Of a stretch of 64,000 nt of DNA, positions 21,870-32,095 are shown in pieces. Numbering within the stretch: position 1 is the first letter of the stretch; each line of letters opens with the position of its first letter. A program made the position numbers and the translations under genes. The stretch is from Diphasiastrum complanatum (lineage: Eukaryota; Streptophyta; Lycopodiopsida; Lycopodiales; Lycopodiaceae). Where the stretch lies: contig CM055096.1 of assembly GCA_029204225.1 (NCBI GenBank), positions 75,243,521-75,307,520 on the forward strand, written 5' to 3'. Under the pieces are notes generated by a model. The model had not been told where the DNA came from. It was given only the letters and a program-made list of their open reading frames with translations, and did not search any database.

Positions 21870-24800
21870 GCATGTACATTTGCCATTGGAGATAGCATTG
21901 GAGTAAGAAAATTGGCCATGGTTTCATTGAGGGTTTAGGGTGTGCATTGTTGAAGAGTAATGCCTATTTTACCCCTTTGGCTAAGCACTAATTATGTTGT
22001 AAGCTGTACATAACTCATGGGGCATGTTTTTAATTAAATACATGAGACCCCCCTTTTGTAAGTTAAGTTAATTAGTGCAAGTGGCCCACTTGGCCAAGTA
22101 GCAACTCATTTTCTTCTAACTTTTGGTGTTGTGAGGTGCTTATGCAATTCTCCTTGTATGTGATGTTTTCCATAGCTAAGTTTCTCAAGATTTCTTGGTT
22201 GATCTAGTATTGAAGTTAAAATACTCCATAGATAGGTCTTGCAATTTATCATGGTATCAGAGAAAGTTGTCTAGCCTATGAGTCTGTGAATGAGAGAAAC
22301 TTCAATGCTCAGATTCTCGAGAAGACTCATCTTCCACAAGCACCTCAATCTTGTAGGAGGGCGCTTTTGATCTACAGGAGTAAGATTAGGTTGAGTCTTG
22401 CTGTTGGAGAGCTGTTGGCAAGGAAAGTGGGATGATCCAAAAACTTTCTAATTCTGGCTGAGTTTTAGCTTTTCTCATTGATTAGAGAAACTATTTAAGT
22501 AGGCTGGCGCCCCACCACAATCATTCAAATATGCTAGAGCATTGCTCAATTCTTCTATGAACTGAATTCTCTCTATGCTTGGTTTTGTGTGAGTGCTAGA
22601 AGGACTAGTAACTCCATCTAGAATTTGTATCACAAATTGTGACATGGCGTCCCCAAATTGCGCCGCCTTGCCATCAAGATCCTCTCACAGGATTGCACTG
22701 CAGTCGCTTGTGAGAGAAACTGGAGTGTTCATTCCTTGAGGAATCGACTCTCCTTTGCACAATTGGAGAGGTTGGTGTACGTACACTCCAACCAAAGACT
22801 TTCAGACCACCGCAGAGCCTATCCAGGTAAGTCCTAAATTATAATTTCTAACATGTAGATAGTAGATAGTAGATAGTAGTACGTACGGTTCTCTTTTGTT
22901 GGCCCTCCAGATTCTATCTTGATTTCAATGTGCATTTGGCATGTGCGTAGATCAATCCCGATGAGATCGATGAGGCAACGGTTCCAGAGTTGCCACCAAG
23001 AGACCAGGCAGAGAAGGACGTGTACGCATTCCTCCATGCGGAGGCCAGGCAAAGGGCAGGTGAGAAATTAGGATTTAGCTCTTACTACTGAGTTGACGTT
23101 GCATGCTTGTCACTTGAAACACATTTTTGAATTGTTTTGATTAATATTTATGCCATTTGCAATTTTAAAATTCCCGACTACTTAGTAGACATAATGATTG
23201 TGGCTTATCACAACTGTTTCTGAATCAACAAAACTTCAGGTCAAGTATATTAATTAACTGACATCCAGGATGGTTTTGTGTTTAGTTGCTATCAAACATG
23301 TGAATTTTACGAAAGCTTTGTTGGTCTATCAGACAATACTTGGAACTTCATATGCGAATTTTGGATTGTAGATCAATTGTTTGGCTTCCTCTATTGAAAC
23401 ATGCTACATTTAGACGCCATAGTGTAGGTTTTATATATGTCTCTTCTTTCTTCTACATGAGAGAAACAATTGTCGTACAAACAACAGGGGAAAAATAAAT
23501 CGTTTCGGTTTTCACTATTTGTTTGCTCTTCCCAAATTTGTGAGGGCCCCTAAGCTATATGAGAAAGCCAAACAAAGTTTTGCTCAAGCTGATGCTGCAT
23601 GCAACATCACAAGAAGAAGCAGCGTTTCTTCGTACATCTGCTCAATGGTACACTTATAAGGAAAGGTTAGAAGGAGAGGGGTGGGTCGGATGTACTTCTG
23701 CTCGAAAGACATGTTGCTCGTAAAAAATGTGTAATTACTCCAACTGAAGCTCAAAGAGACCAATTTGGTATATGGCACATGTGCTACTCCATATATTCTT
23801 CTCGTAATGAGCTTGAGATGGCATTACACATGTTGTCCTTCAAAAATGTCATCTCCACTACAAATTGTTCAGTCACTGGACTATTCTCTTGGTGTGTAGG
23901 AAGTAATTGTCAAGAAAATCAAGTGAAGAGAGTCAGATTTCTACGTAAAGAAGTTGAACAGATCATAAGTACACAATCCATAATTGGCCAAAGTGACAGA
24001 ATATTGTCTGTTAGAAGCTCTAAGAGCAAAAGTTTTTCAAGCGAAACATCATGCCTCACCTCCAAAAACAACACTCAACCACTGCTTGCTTTTTTTGACA
24101 AATCCTTGCCTCTTTTCGGGATTGCAAGACAGTGTGGCTTTTGATTTCCCACCCTCATGGTTTATCTATGAGAATTGGACATTAGAAGGAGAAAGACAAG
24201 TCTCTTATCTTGGATTCCTATCTGAACAGCACCACCCACAGACAAATGGAGCAAGAAACAAGTTTGGAAAGTAGACAAACTGCTTGCGTGAGTCAAAATC
24301 CAATTGCAAATTGTAGAGATGGAGTTGTGTCACCAATGTCAAGTCAAAACTGAAAACAACATGATAATTTGCCAGGTATAGTAAAAGAAAGCACGTGTAA
24401 TCTCTATAGAATGTTGCATGTGTCTGTACCTCGACTGTTGGCATCTCTGCTTGATATAAGACAAAATAATGCACTTCCAAAATTAAAATGAGTCATGCCT
24501 TACGTGGTGAAAGTCGGGGGTGCCCAACCCACACTTCTAAGTGAGAAGTGTTTAGTGCTAAGTCGGGGGCCAGGGTGCTGGGGGGAGGTGCTTTGGTTAA
24601 ACCTCGACAACAGACTACAGTCACCATGTGCATTGTGCATAGTGGTGTTTGGCATGATCATGAGATTTAGTACCTCAATTATACTCGAGTCCTGAATCCT
24701 CAGTCTTCTTAGCACGCAGATCCTTCAAATAGTTGTACTCATCTTCAACCTTCTCAAACATTGTCATAACCTTCCTTTTGATTTTTTTCTCCACACTGCA

Positions 24801-27797
24801 AATAAGTTTGACACAAAATTACAATCTTAAGCAGTAAGTGATGTGGCAAAGGCATTGCTCCAACAGTCAGATGATCCCGAACTTAGCTACCATATCAACT
24901 CAATTGTACTCTCTAGTCCTGACTCCTTAGTCTTCTTAGCAAGCCGATCCTTGTACAGGTTGTAACTTGTATAGTGTACTCATCTTCTGACAGTTGACTT
25001 CAGCCTTCTCAAACATTGTCTCGACTCTAAGTCTCCACAAGTTGAATCCCCCAGGGCCCATTATAAAACAATTAACAAGTTACAAACCAAAAATTTTAAG
25101 AAAATAAAAAGAGAGGTTCAAACCTGGAATGCCGGTTCGAACCAAAAAGAATCGCAAAGAATCGATTGGTTCGAATCAACCGATTCAAATTGGCGTGTAA
25201 CTATGTTCTATGGAGTGATAGAGATTTTATAATCTTATTATCAACCTACAATACAACATTCTAAAGATGCAAGAAAGTTCTATCATGTCTTGTTACGGAC
25301 CATGCAGTTTGTACTAACCAACGTTGCAGGTACAAGAGCCCCATCCTCCTGATGTGTAGGACCCGAGACCTATGGACCAAATGTAAACAGACACAAACAT
25401 GTACGTAACTTATTCTCTCTCATGTATAATTGTGGACCTTGAATTGTCATACAAGTGTGTTTTCTCTCCTCTCCTCTCTCATAATAATGTGCAAGAATTG
25501 TTGTGAGATTTGATTTTCAACGCAAAGCCTAAACCTAAAGTCTATTATAGCTTCAGGAACAAATGGATCTCCTTAACAATATACCTTTGGATTTCAACAA
25601 GAAACTCGTTGAGATGAATAAGTGTGAGCACTGAGTATTCCAAAACGCAATCACCACAATGAGGCATTCCCAACTTGTCACCCAAATCATGGCCCCTACA
25701 TCAACCACTACAATAGGTATAATAATTCAATGGCATCCACTTTCGAGGAGTTTTTCTCCTGTTCGAGTCCTTGGATTGCATGAACACTACGATAGTTATG
25801 TGGACCACTTCAATTGTATGTTCCTTTATTCCTAAGATCACTCTAACAAGCTAATATTGACTTGTGTTTCTCTCTACTACTTCAAAAGATCAAAAGATTA
25901 CTACCTAGGCAGGTCCACTTTTCTTCTTTGCAAGGAATTGGTTCGACATTTTAGTTGACCCTCAATGCATAGACCGCAAATTGCGGCATTCCTGTCATCT
26001 TAAACTCACCTTGAAGTTGCCTTTCTTTAGTTATCCAGGGTCATAACAATTGACTATACATGATTTGTCAAAGTCCAGAACGTGTCTTGAGTCTTTTGGC
26101 ATCTTCATAGTAGCAAGTACCAACCAAACTTGTTTGAAACATGGCAATCAGCAAAACAAAAAAAAACCCCAAAAAATAGCATTTTTTTAAAGGTTTTAAA
26201 AATCGAAGCATTTTTTATTCAATAGAAAACATTTTTTGGGCCCCAACATGAGTCCCGATGGACTGTTGGGGACCCAAACCTGGAACAGACCTCGCTCTCT
26301 CTGCGCAAAAGAATTTGCCTCCATCACTGACTGCTGCAGCCTCCATTGCCCTCTTGTGAATTGATTTTTCACTTGTAACTTCCTTCTCAGTGCACCAGGG
26401 ATCAAACAGGATTGCCAACAAGAGTTTTGGAACATTCTAAAGCCAATGGAAGCATCAAAATGCATAGAAACTCATTTGTTTGAAAGTTATTTGTATTTGC
26501 TCAGATCTGATCCTGTTTTTACCTCTTAGATTGAACTGCTTAGTACTCCATTGTTGGTAATCAAAACATCCTAGAATTTTGCAAGCTAGGTTGGAAGACT
26601 AGGGCGCCCCTAATCTTCACATTTTATTTAACTTAAAGCCTCGTGACATCCATCAAATGTTTGTGTAATTATATTGTAGGCTTGTACATTGTCCTGTGCT
26701 CTGTAATTTTATGCTAGTTATTGTATAACATCTAATGAGCTTTTTTTCGACAGATTTGCAAAAAGAATAAATCTTTTGGGAACCCTGAAATCAAAAAAAC
26801 ATTCCAAACGTTTGGTCAATTTTTCCTGACGTCTCAAATGCGTTTCAAACATTTGGTTGCTACGTTGGTTTGTGGTCCTACCACTATCACATGTTCAACA
26901 AGTAGTTCGACCATCATACCCTTCCTTGGGTCTTTGCTCTTGGTGGATGCATTGTGCTCCTCTCTTGATTCTTAACAACTTTTCTTACCATCAATCAGTA
27001 ACACTTCCAATCTTTATTCACCCAGCAATTGCTCCGATGTGGCAAGGATTTTCCATGCTAGGAAGATGTGATTACCAATATAGCAAAACACGAGGGAGAA
27101 TGTTTGCCCACGATAAAATGCATGTATACCTTGAAAATTATGTTGGATTTTTATATCATGATTTTATTTCAGCACAGTTTCTTTCCCCTCTCAGTGTCAA
27201 TCACCTTCGCTCTCCTTCATTCGACACAGTGTTGCGGTGTATCCTAGTTGTTCGCACAGCCTAAGAAAAGAGTCTTAAAAAGAAATTTCCAAGAAAGGAC
27301 TGATCTTCATAGATAATGTGAGTAATCAACTCCAAGACATGAAAAATTATGATGCTACTGGGAAAAAAAAATTCTTTGAGGTGAAAACCGTCTTTCAGTG
27401 GTAAGCCTACATGCCAAGGTTGAAATATGTTATACAAGGCCAATAACATAACAAAGATCATCAGCCGCAAAGGTTATCATTTTGCATAAGGAGAATACAA
27501 ATTTTGTCATCTCGTTGCAGCCAAAAATGATAAGAAAGAGATGTGTCATATGAGAAAAGGCACCTGGCGCTTCAGTAGAAGAGCCGCAACTGAGGAATCT
27601 ACACCACCTGACATTGCCACTGCAACAACTGGCTTTCGCTCATGCCCTCGATCGCTAACGCCCACTTCTGCGACATCACTAAATGATGATAATGCTCTGA
27701 ACTGTTGCATACACCCGATAGGCAACCTTGTGCAATACCTCAATAATGTGAATAACTTCGGTAGCACCAATTCCTTTGCTGAATTCAACATGGACAT
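19379..27797 (-). CDS. MTU1/TRMU-like: tRNA-specific 2-thiouridylase, organellar type (split gene, C-terminus not found)
   Basis: Enzymes of this family thiolate U34 of Lys, Glu and Gln tRNAs using ATP and a persulfide relay; plant and animal forms act in organelles. Six exons in phase give about 373 codons: 27797-27564, 21167-21050, 20731-20607, 20361-20188, 19927-19570 and, less surely, 19488-19379. Landmarks in order are the PP-loop AMSGGVDSSVAA, GLHMQNWD, GRTPNPDLPCNQYIK (catalytic Cys), GADWLATGHYARL, NKDQSYFLASV, FPLG, SAGICFVG (second catalytic Cys), YTFGQR and WYVVGKD. About 55 residues precede the PP-loop and look like a transit peptide (basic and hydroxylated, few acidic residues). 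Intron 1 is 6.4 kb. The final beta-barrel exons are not identified, so the gene is either incomplete here or too diverged to see. Confidence 0.88.
19570..19927 (-). CDS. Thiouridylase exon 5, second catalytic cysteine
   Basis: It encodes VIFPLGSLLKSEVRKIATEA, then NRRSSAGICFVGRRQFSEF with the persulfide Cys, DMIPGPFVSV, LGTHTGLPAYTFGQRARI and EAWYVVGKDVKNHIVFVAQG. The donor is GCAG|GTACTC. The acceptor choice (CACAAG|GTTATC) rests on protein spacing; TTTGGACAG|GGG, seven codons upstream, is the alternative. Confidence 0.9.
20188..20361 (-). CDS. Thiouridylase exon 4, possible GC donor
   Basis: The acceptor is TTTGCAG|TTT. It encodes FDALLEQALHMGADWLATGH and YARLSQ, then LLRGVDRNKDQSYFLASVVSE and GLAQ. 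The best-fitting junction is CAG|GCAAAC, a GC-AG intron, because it gives the spacing between SYFL and FPLG usual for the family. A GT donor a few codons upstream is possible. Confidence 0.85.
20607..20731 (-). CDS. Thiouridylase exon 3, first catalytic cysteine
   Basis: The acceptor is ATCTAG|GA. It encodes IDLFQVDYHRRYWLDVFESF and then GRTPNPDLPCNQYIK. The Cys in PCN corresponds to the catalytic Cys of bacterial MnmA. The donor is AAG|GTAATG. Confidence 0.9.
21050..21167 (-). CDS. Thiouridylase exon 2
   Basis: The acceptor is TGTGCAG|GGC. It encodes GFEVFGLHMQNWDSQDEKG, a Cys, then DYEDARKVCKQLG, matching the segment after the PP-loop. It ends in phase 1 at a G|GTTTGT donor, giving LGID across the junction with exon 3. 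Confidence 0.87.
21335..21428. repeat. GGTTCGAAC-rich dispersed repeat, copy 2
   Basis: It has TCGAACCGCGGTTCGAACATTTG (self-complementary around CCGCGG), CCAGTTCAAACC and CAATTCAAACCGGG. It sits in intron 1 of the thiouridylase gene, next to the GA microsatellite. Confidence 0.5.
21453..21528. repeat. (GA)n microsatellite
   Basis: An almost pure GA run of about 63 bp is followed by GCGAGC interruptions. Confidence 0.97.
21833..21866. repeat. (GA)n microsatellite
   Basis: A pure GA run of about 34 bp in intron 1 of the thiouridylase gene. Confidence 0.97.
21948..22263 (+). mobile_element. Copia LTR with adjoining primer site
   Basis: A 304-bp segment starts TGTTGAAG at 21948 and ends TTTATCA at 22251. 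It is followed directly by TGGTATCAGAGA (22252-22263), an initiator-Met primer site. No gag or pol follows, so this is the 5' end of a deleted copia-type element within intron 1. Confidence 0.7.
22643..23059 (+). pseudogene. hAT transposase C-terminal fragment, copy 2, two exons
   Basis: The plus strand reads HGVPKLRRLA and ILSQDCTAVACERNWSVHSL, then RNRLSFAQLERLVYVHSNQR, ending at CCAG|GTAAGT (22827). Exon 2 (22951-23059) reads INPDEID, VPELPPRDQAEKDVYAFLH and EARQRA, and ends at AG|GTGAG. Intron position and motifs match the fragment at 160-640. A short deletion removes the residues between VHS and RNR. It lies in intron 1 of the thiouridylase gene, on the opposite strand. Confidence 0.75.
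23060..24670. other. Intron region with one weak coding-like stretch
   Basis: Plus-strand frames at 23590-24275 read EEAAFLRTSAQWYTYKERLEG, QRDQFGIWHMCYSIYSSRNE, and SYLGFLSEQHHPQTNGARN, with frameshifts between. They look like decayed coding sequence but I recognise no family. The rest is featureless. Confidence 0.3.
24675..24795 (-). pseudogene. Exon-like fragment, lysine/glutamate-rich
   Basis: After a TTTGCAG acceptor, the minus strand encodes VEKKIKRKVMTMFEKVEDEY, NYLKDLRAKKTEDSGLEYN and a TGA stop. A degraded copy lies at 24889-25030 (MFEKAEV..., LAKKTKESGLES). It sits in intron 1 on the same strand as the thiouridylase and may be an unrelated captured gene piece. Not recognised. Confidence 0.45.
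24889..25030 (-). pseudogene. Degraded tandem copy of the 24675-24795 exon-like fragment
   Basis: It shares CTTAGTCTTCTTAGCA, GATCCTTG, GTACTCATCTTC and CCTTCTCAAACATTGTC with the first copy. It has a small internal duplication (GTTGTAACTTGTATAGTG) that breaks the frame. Confidence 0.5.
25110..25200. repeat. GGTTCGAA-rich dispersed repeat, copy 3
   Basis: It contains GGTTCAAACC, CCGGTTCGAACC, and GATTGGTTCGAATCAACC, short overlapping palindromes as in copies 1 and 2. Confidence 0.5.
25210..27540. other. Remainder of thiouridylase intron 1, no gene recognised
   Basis: A/T-rich sequence. Open frames such as 26857-27264 (135 codons) show no domain. It contains homopolymer runs near 26155-26200. 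Confidence 0.45.
27564..27797 (-). CDS. Thiouridylase exon 1: transit peptide and PP-loop
   Basis: The start is ATG at 27797 (MSMLNSAKELVLPK); an in-frame TTG at 27803 is not needed. The exon runs 78 whole codons to LLLKRQ and a CAG|GTGCCT donor. The ATP-binding SGGVDSS motif lies near its end. TC repeats just upstream (27831-27853) are probably 5' UTR or promoter. Confidence 0.88.
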
Positions 27798-27830
27798 GGC
27801 CAAAGTTGCTGAGCAACCATTCTTCGCCTT

Positions 27831-28853
27831 TTCTGTCTCTCTCTCTCTCTCTCCAACACCTCACTAGAAACCCTAAAAATGTAACCCTAACCCTAGAACA
27901 GAGATCCCAAATTTTGATCTATTCAATACCAAAATCCCTGGATCTGACCTATTCAATCCCAGAAACAGCAGCACTACTAAAACGAAATTTCAAGTCACAG
28001 CTATAACGAAATCTCAGATTGCATGAGCATTCACGATTCAAATCACAAATTCATACATAATTGAAAACATTTCAGATTACATTTGCACATTCTCCACCTA
28101 CACACAAAAAATGACAGAATGGAACACATCAACCTCTCTCTCTCTCTCTCTCTCGCAACGAATGAACGCATCTTCTTCTCTCTCTCTCTCTCTCTCTCTC
28201 TCGCAACGGATGAATGGATAACTTCTGTCTCTCTAATTGAGATCTCTCTCTCTCTCTCTCTCTCTCGTCGGCCATCGGGAGAGCACCTCTTTCCCGCCTG
28301 CCCATCTTGGCCCCGGCTTACTCACATCCACAAGTTTCTTTTTAATTTCAAAAATTAATTTTTTATTCACAAAAAACATGCCGAGAGACTTTGCCCTTAT
28401 GTGATTCACATGTTTTTTTATCCATAAGTTCCTTGCATTTATTCCAACTGCAATATATATGTAAAATTTCACTTAAATTTTTAAATTGTGTGCACACAAG
28501 TGCATGGATAATTTCGTGGGCTCGTGCATTAGGGATCACGTTCGTGCAAGTTCATGGGGACTTTGAGAGGCCCACCAAAAATTTCAAATGTATGGTGGGC
28601 ATGGCATTTGCTGCCCCTGCCCATGCCACATGGCGCGATGACGTTGAGCTGGGGCCAAAAAGCACGGCAGCTTCTCTTTTTAGAACCTTCTTCATCTATC
28701 TCTCCAATATGAAAATTTAGGGCAAAGGTGGCCCAATTAAAATGCAAGATTCATTTTTTCTGCACAAGAGGCTAATTCTTCTTGCTATTTATCATTCCAA
28801 AACCCTAAAATTAAACCATAACCCTAAACTTTTAGAAAAAATTGTCCCTGCTG

Positions 28854-28895
<42 letters not shown>

Positions 28896-28970
28896 GGACA
28901 TTCACGATCTATATACCTTTCGCCTCTCAAAATTCTCTTTTCATAAGTTTGTAAAGCACGTGTTTTCTAC
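27831..28970. repeat. TC-tract cluster upstream of the thiouridylase gene
   Basis: (TC)n runs lie at 27831-27853, 28133-28154, 28177-28202, 28243-28266 and 28857-28889. The unit CTCTCGCAACG-ATGAA occurs twice (28150 and 28198). On the coding (minus) strand these are GA tracts, common in plant 5' UTRs and core promoters. No gene was found in the stretch. Confidence 0.8.
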
Positions 28971-28980
28971 TATGGAAATG

Positions 28981-29090
28981 GGTGGGCACAGGCCATTCTG
29001 CCCGATAAAGATTTTTTAAGTGAGGTCGGAAGGGGCCGAGCCTAAAAAATTTTGGAAAGCCGAATCAGGCAGAATGGCTTGTGCCCGGCG
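28981..29090. repeat. Hairpin (fold-back) element, copy 1
   Basis: GGGCACAGGCCATTCTGCCC at the left end pairs with GGCAGAATGGCTTGTGCCC at the right end, about 110 bp apart overall. The inner arms (TTTTTTAAGT...AAAAAATT and CGGAAGG/CCTAAA) pair less well. Confidence 0.75.
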
Positions 29091-29336
29091 CCTTCCATTG
29101 CGTAATAGATACTTTGACTTTTTTTTACCTGTACATTATAGAACATAGTGAGCAGTTTCACATTTTTTTACCAATATGACGTCGTCATGTGGCAGTCTTC
29201 GCCTGACGCCTGATGCCTGACGCGCAGGTTGGAAAGCGCACCAAAAAATAATTTTAAACAGATACCTATTCTGCGTTTTAATCTATTCAAGAAGTGGGCA
29301 AACAAAGTATCCCTTACGTATTATGGAATGAGCCAG

Positions 29337-29432
29337 GCACAGGCCATTCTACCCGGTTCGGCATTCCAAAAAAATTTAGGCTCGGCCCAGAAATTTTTTG
29401 GAAAGCCGAACCGGACAGAATGGCATGTGCCC
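29337..29432. repeat. Hairpin (fold-back) element, copy 2
   Basis: The left arm runs GGCACAGGCCATTCTACCCG, then GTTCGGCATTCCAAAAAAAT. It pairs with the right arm AAATTTTTTGGAAAGCCGAA, then CCGGACAGAATGGCATGTGC. The arms are about 42 bp with few mismatches and a loop of about 13 bases. Flanks shared with copy 1 (ATGGATACTTTGACTTTT and following) show that the whole unit of about 355 bp is a tandem duplication. Confidence 0.8.
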
Positions 29433-29434
29433 AG

Positions 29435-30290
29435 CCCATTCCATTGTGTAATGGATACTTTGACTTTTCCACATGTCCTTTATAAAGCATAATCAACATT
29501 TCAACTTTTTTTTGACCAGTCAAAAATTGCCATGTGGCAAGCTGACGCGTGAGGACTGACGTGCCGACTGGAATGGGCATCAGATTTTTTGAAAAAATAG
29601 TGACATATTCTGCTTTTTAAGTAGCCCAAAAAATGGGCAGAATATGCACACAGAATCCATTACGTATTTAGAATCAACTTGTTTGCCCACTTCAACTGCC
29701 TTTCAATTACGTTTTAGGGCAATCGTGAATCAATGAAAATCTGCAAATGGCTTTTTCCCTATCATTGTTGACATTCTCTTTGGAAATTAAATTTGTGCTA
29801 TGTCATTGTGGGGCAGTGTTTTTTGAGACAAATAGTAGCATCTAGAGGATGAAGAACATAAAATAGATACTAGTAACATGTTTAAATAATGATCTTAGGG
29901 CTCCATAAAAATCATAAAATTACACCTCATAAGGAGGGTGGGTGGTGGGTGGTGGGTGGTTTCATATTAATGACAACTCCCTTTGTCAGGCCCTTTGACT
30001 TGTTTGATTGGCCAATTTGAGCCCCTACGATTTGATTGGTCCATTTTTGTTGAGTTGCTCCTGGCAACTCAAACATGACAAACCATGTCCCTAGGCCCAA
30101 AAAATGCGCTCCAGTTGTCCCTACATGGCATAGGTCCAATGCCACCTCATTTGCCACATTGTGGCAACTCAAGTCTAAAATGGGGAAGACCCATCTTTTC
30201 TTTATGGACCAATGGGAAGGACTTCATTTTATATTTGGGACTTGCCATGCAATGGAGTCTATAATCACTCTAACATGCCTCAATACAAGG
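29435..30290. other. Non-coding spacer
   Basis: No gene. It includes a GGGTGGT run at 29937-29960 and the downstream flank of the hairpin duplication (CATGTGGCA, CTGACG words). Confidence 0.5.
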
Positions 30291-30725
30291 TGATCAAAAC
30301 ACCTTAGAAGCATCGACAAGGTTACTTGCTTGCTTTGGTTTTCCCTTGCCTGATTCTGCCAAGAAATTTTGACATTCGCTTTTCCAATGGCCCTTTTTGT
30401 CGCAATGGAATCATTTGCCCTTCTTCTTGGTCTTGCTGGATGATCTCTCATCCTCCTAAGTCTTGGCGAATTGCTGCTTAGACTTCTTCTTGTCCTTGCC
30501 TTTGCCTTGTTTTTGGCATGTCGCAAGTGCTTGATCGTCAGTATTTTGACATCTAGCTTTCACCATTTCTCGTCGTTGCTCCTCCTGCATCAAGATTCCT
30601 ATGAGCTTGTCAAAGGTTGGCAATCTTTCTCTTGCTGCTATTCCACTCACAAACATCTGATAAGGTTTTGCATGCTGCACAATGCAACATCACGTATGCA
30701 CTCACCAATAGCTTCCCATACACAC
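30290..30725 (-). pseudogene. Copia L: duplicated gag C-terminal fragment
   Basis: It reads PYQMFVSGIAARERLPTFDK, then RREMVKARCQNTDDQALATC, then a degraded knuckle FHCDKKGHWKSEC (first Cys codon replaced by TGA). It is nearly identical to gag at 31310-31690 and is joined upstream to pre-integrase coding sequence through the shared word CTATTGGTGAGTGCATACGT. It is therefore a duplication, not a separate element. Confidence 0.8.
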
Positions 30726-30734
30726 ACAATTCGC

Positions 30735-31315
30735 ACATCATCTTCAAGTGGTCTTCCATCATAGGCAATCCTTTCACCATTTCCAATTTCCTCATCAAGC
30801 TAAGGCTTCCTAGGTTCAAATGACCAAGCTTTTATGCCACAGTTCAAGTTGCCATGGAATGGACGAGATAAATCCATGTTGCCCCTTGATTGTAGCATTC
30901 AATCTGTACAATTTAGTGTTGGGATCCCTTATACCATCCGCAATAACCTTGAACTTTTGGTCACATCCTTCACAAAGCAACAATCATGGGTAGATTCTAC
31001 TTTCAACTTTTGATCGGTAATGACATCAACGGAAAGTAGATTTTTCTTCAAACTTGGTACATAAAGTACCTCCTTGATCATCCCGCTTTTGCCATCAGGT
31101 AGTTGGATGGAAACAGTGCTTATCCCCTTGATCTTGCACACATCAGCATTTGCTTGTGAAACAGATGTTCCATTATCCAACTCTCTCAAGCTGCGGAACC
31201 AATCTTTGTTACCTGTCATGTGTCTTGTGGCTCCCGAGTCATGCTTGATCACCTTGATTAAATGACAATGCTGATATGAAGACGCTAGAGTCTTCAATCT
31301 CACCTTCATCAACAA
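30735..31315 (-). pseudogene. Copia L: aspartic protease and pre-integrase region
   Basis: The protease motif KHDSGATRHMTG (Asp-Ser-Gly) is at about 31240, followed by SIQLPDGKSGMIKEVLYVPS and KKNLLSV. Beyond a frameshift near 30930, DPNTKLYRLNATI and LELWHKS, then LGSLSLMRKLEMVKG and CELCVYGK correspond to the pre-integrase zinc region. Integrase core, RT and RNase H are absent. Confidence 0.82.
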
Positions 31316-32095
31316 GGTTACCTGCTTGCTTTGGTTTCTCCTTGCCTAATTTCGCCAAGAATTTTTGACATTTGCTTTTCCAATGGCCCCTTTTGCCGCA
31401 ATGGAATCATTTGCCCTTTTTCTTGCTCTTACTAGATGATCTCTCATCCTCCTAAGTCTTGGTGAATTGCTGCTTAGATTTCTTCTTGCCCTTACCTTTG
31501 CCTTGTTTTTGGCATGTCACAAGTGCTTGATCATCAGTATTTTGACGTGTAACTTTCACCATTTCTCGTCGTTGCTCCTCCTACATCAAGATTCCTATGA
31601 GCTCGTCAAAGGTTGGCAATCTTTCTCTTGATGCTATCCCACTCACAAACATCTGATAAGGTTTTGCAATGCTGTACAATGCATTGTGCACTAGCTCAAC
31701 ATCACGTATGCACTCACCAATAGAATGCAGTTCATCCCTCATTGTCTTGATTCTGGTCATGTACGTCTGAATGTGCTCTCCTTGTTCCATTCGAGCACTA
31801 TTCAGCTTTGACTTTAGAAACATAATCCTTGATGGATTTGACGTCTCAAACTGCTCCTTTAGCCCATCCCATGCCTGTCTAGGTGTAATGGCATCACTTA
31901 TGTGGGTAATGATGTGGTCTTTCATTAACAAGTTGAGGTCAAAGCTCTCCTCGCCTTCCTGTTGAACACTTTAATGTCCGCTTCATTTGGCGGTCTTCTC
32001 TCATCACCTATGACAACATCCCACAGTTCCTTCTCTATCAGTACATTTTTCATTTTGAATTTCCACACTGCATAGTTGGAAATCCTCCAATTTGT
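31316..32095 (-). pseudogene. Copia L: gag
   Basis: The N-terminus reads NYAVWKFKMKNVLIEKELWD in one frame. After a frameshift near 31945 it continues LMKDHIITHISDA, AWDGLKEQFET, RIMFLKSKLNSARM, TYMTRIKTMRDEL, and VSGIASRERLPTFDELIGIL. The knuckle FHCGKRGHWKSKC lacks its first Cys (TGA). A stop follows GILM at 31581. Confidence 0.85.

Noticed and set aside
26857-27264. Open frame of 135 codons (plus) in thiouridylase intron 1
   Set aside because: No recognisable motif, no splice context and no repeat elsewhere in the window; length is within chance expectation.
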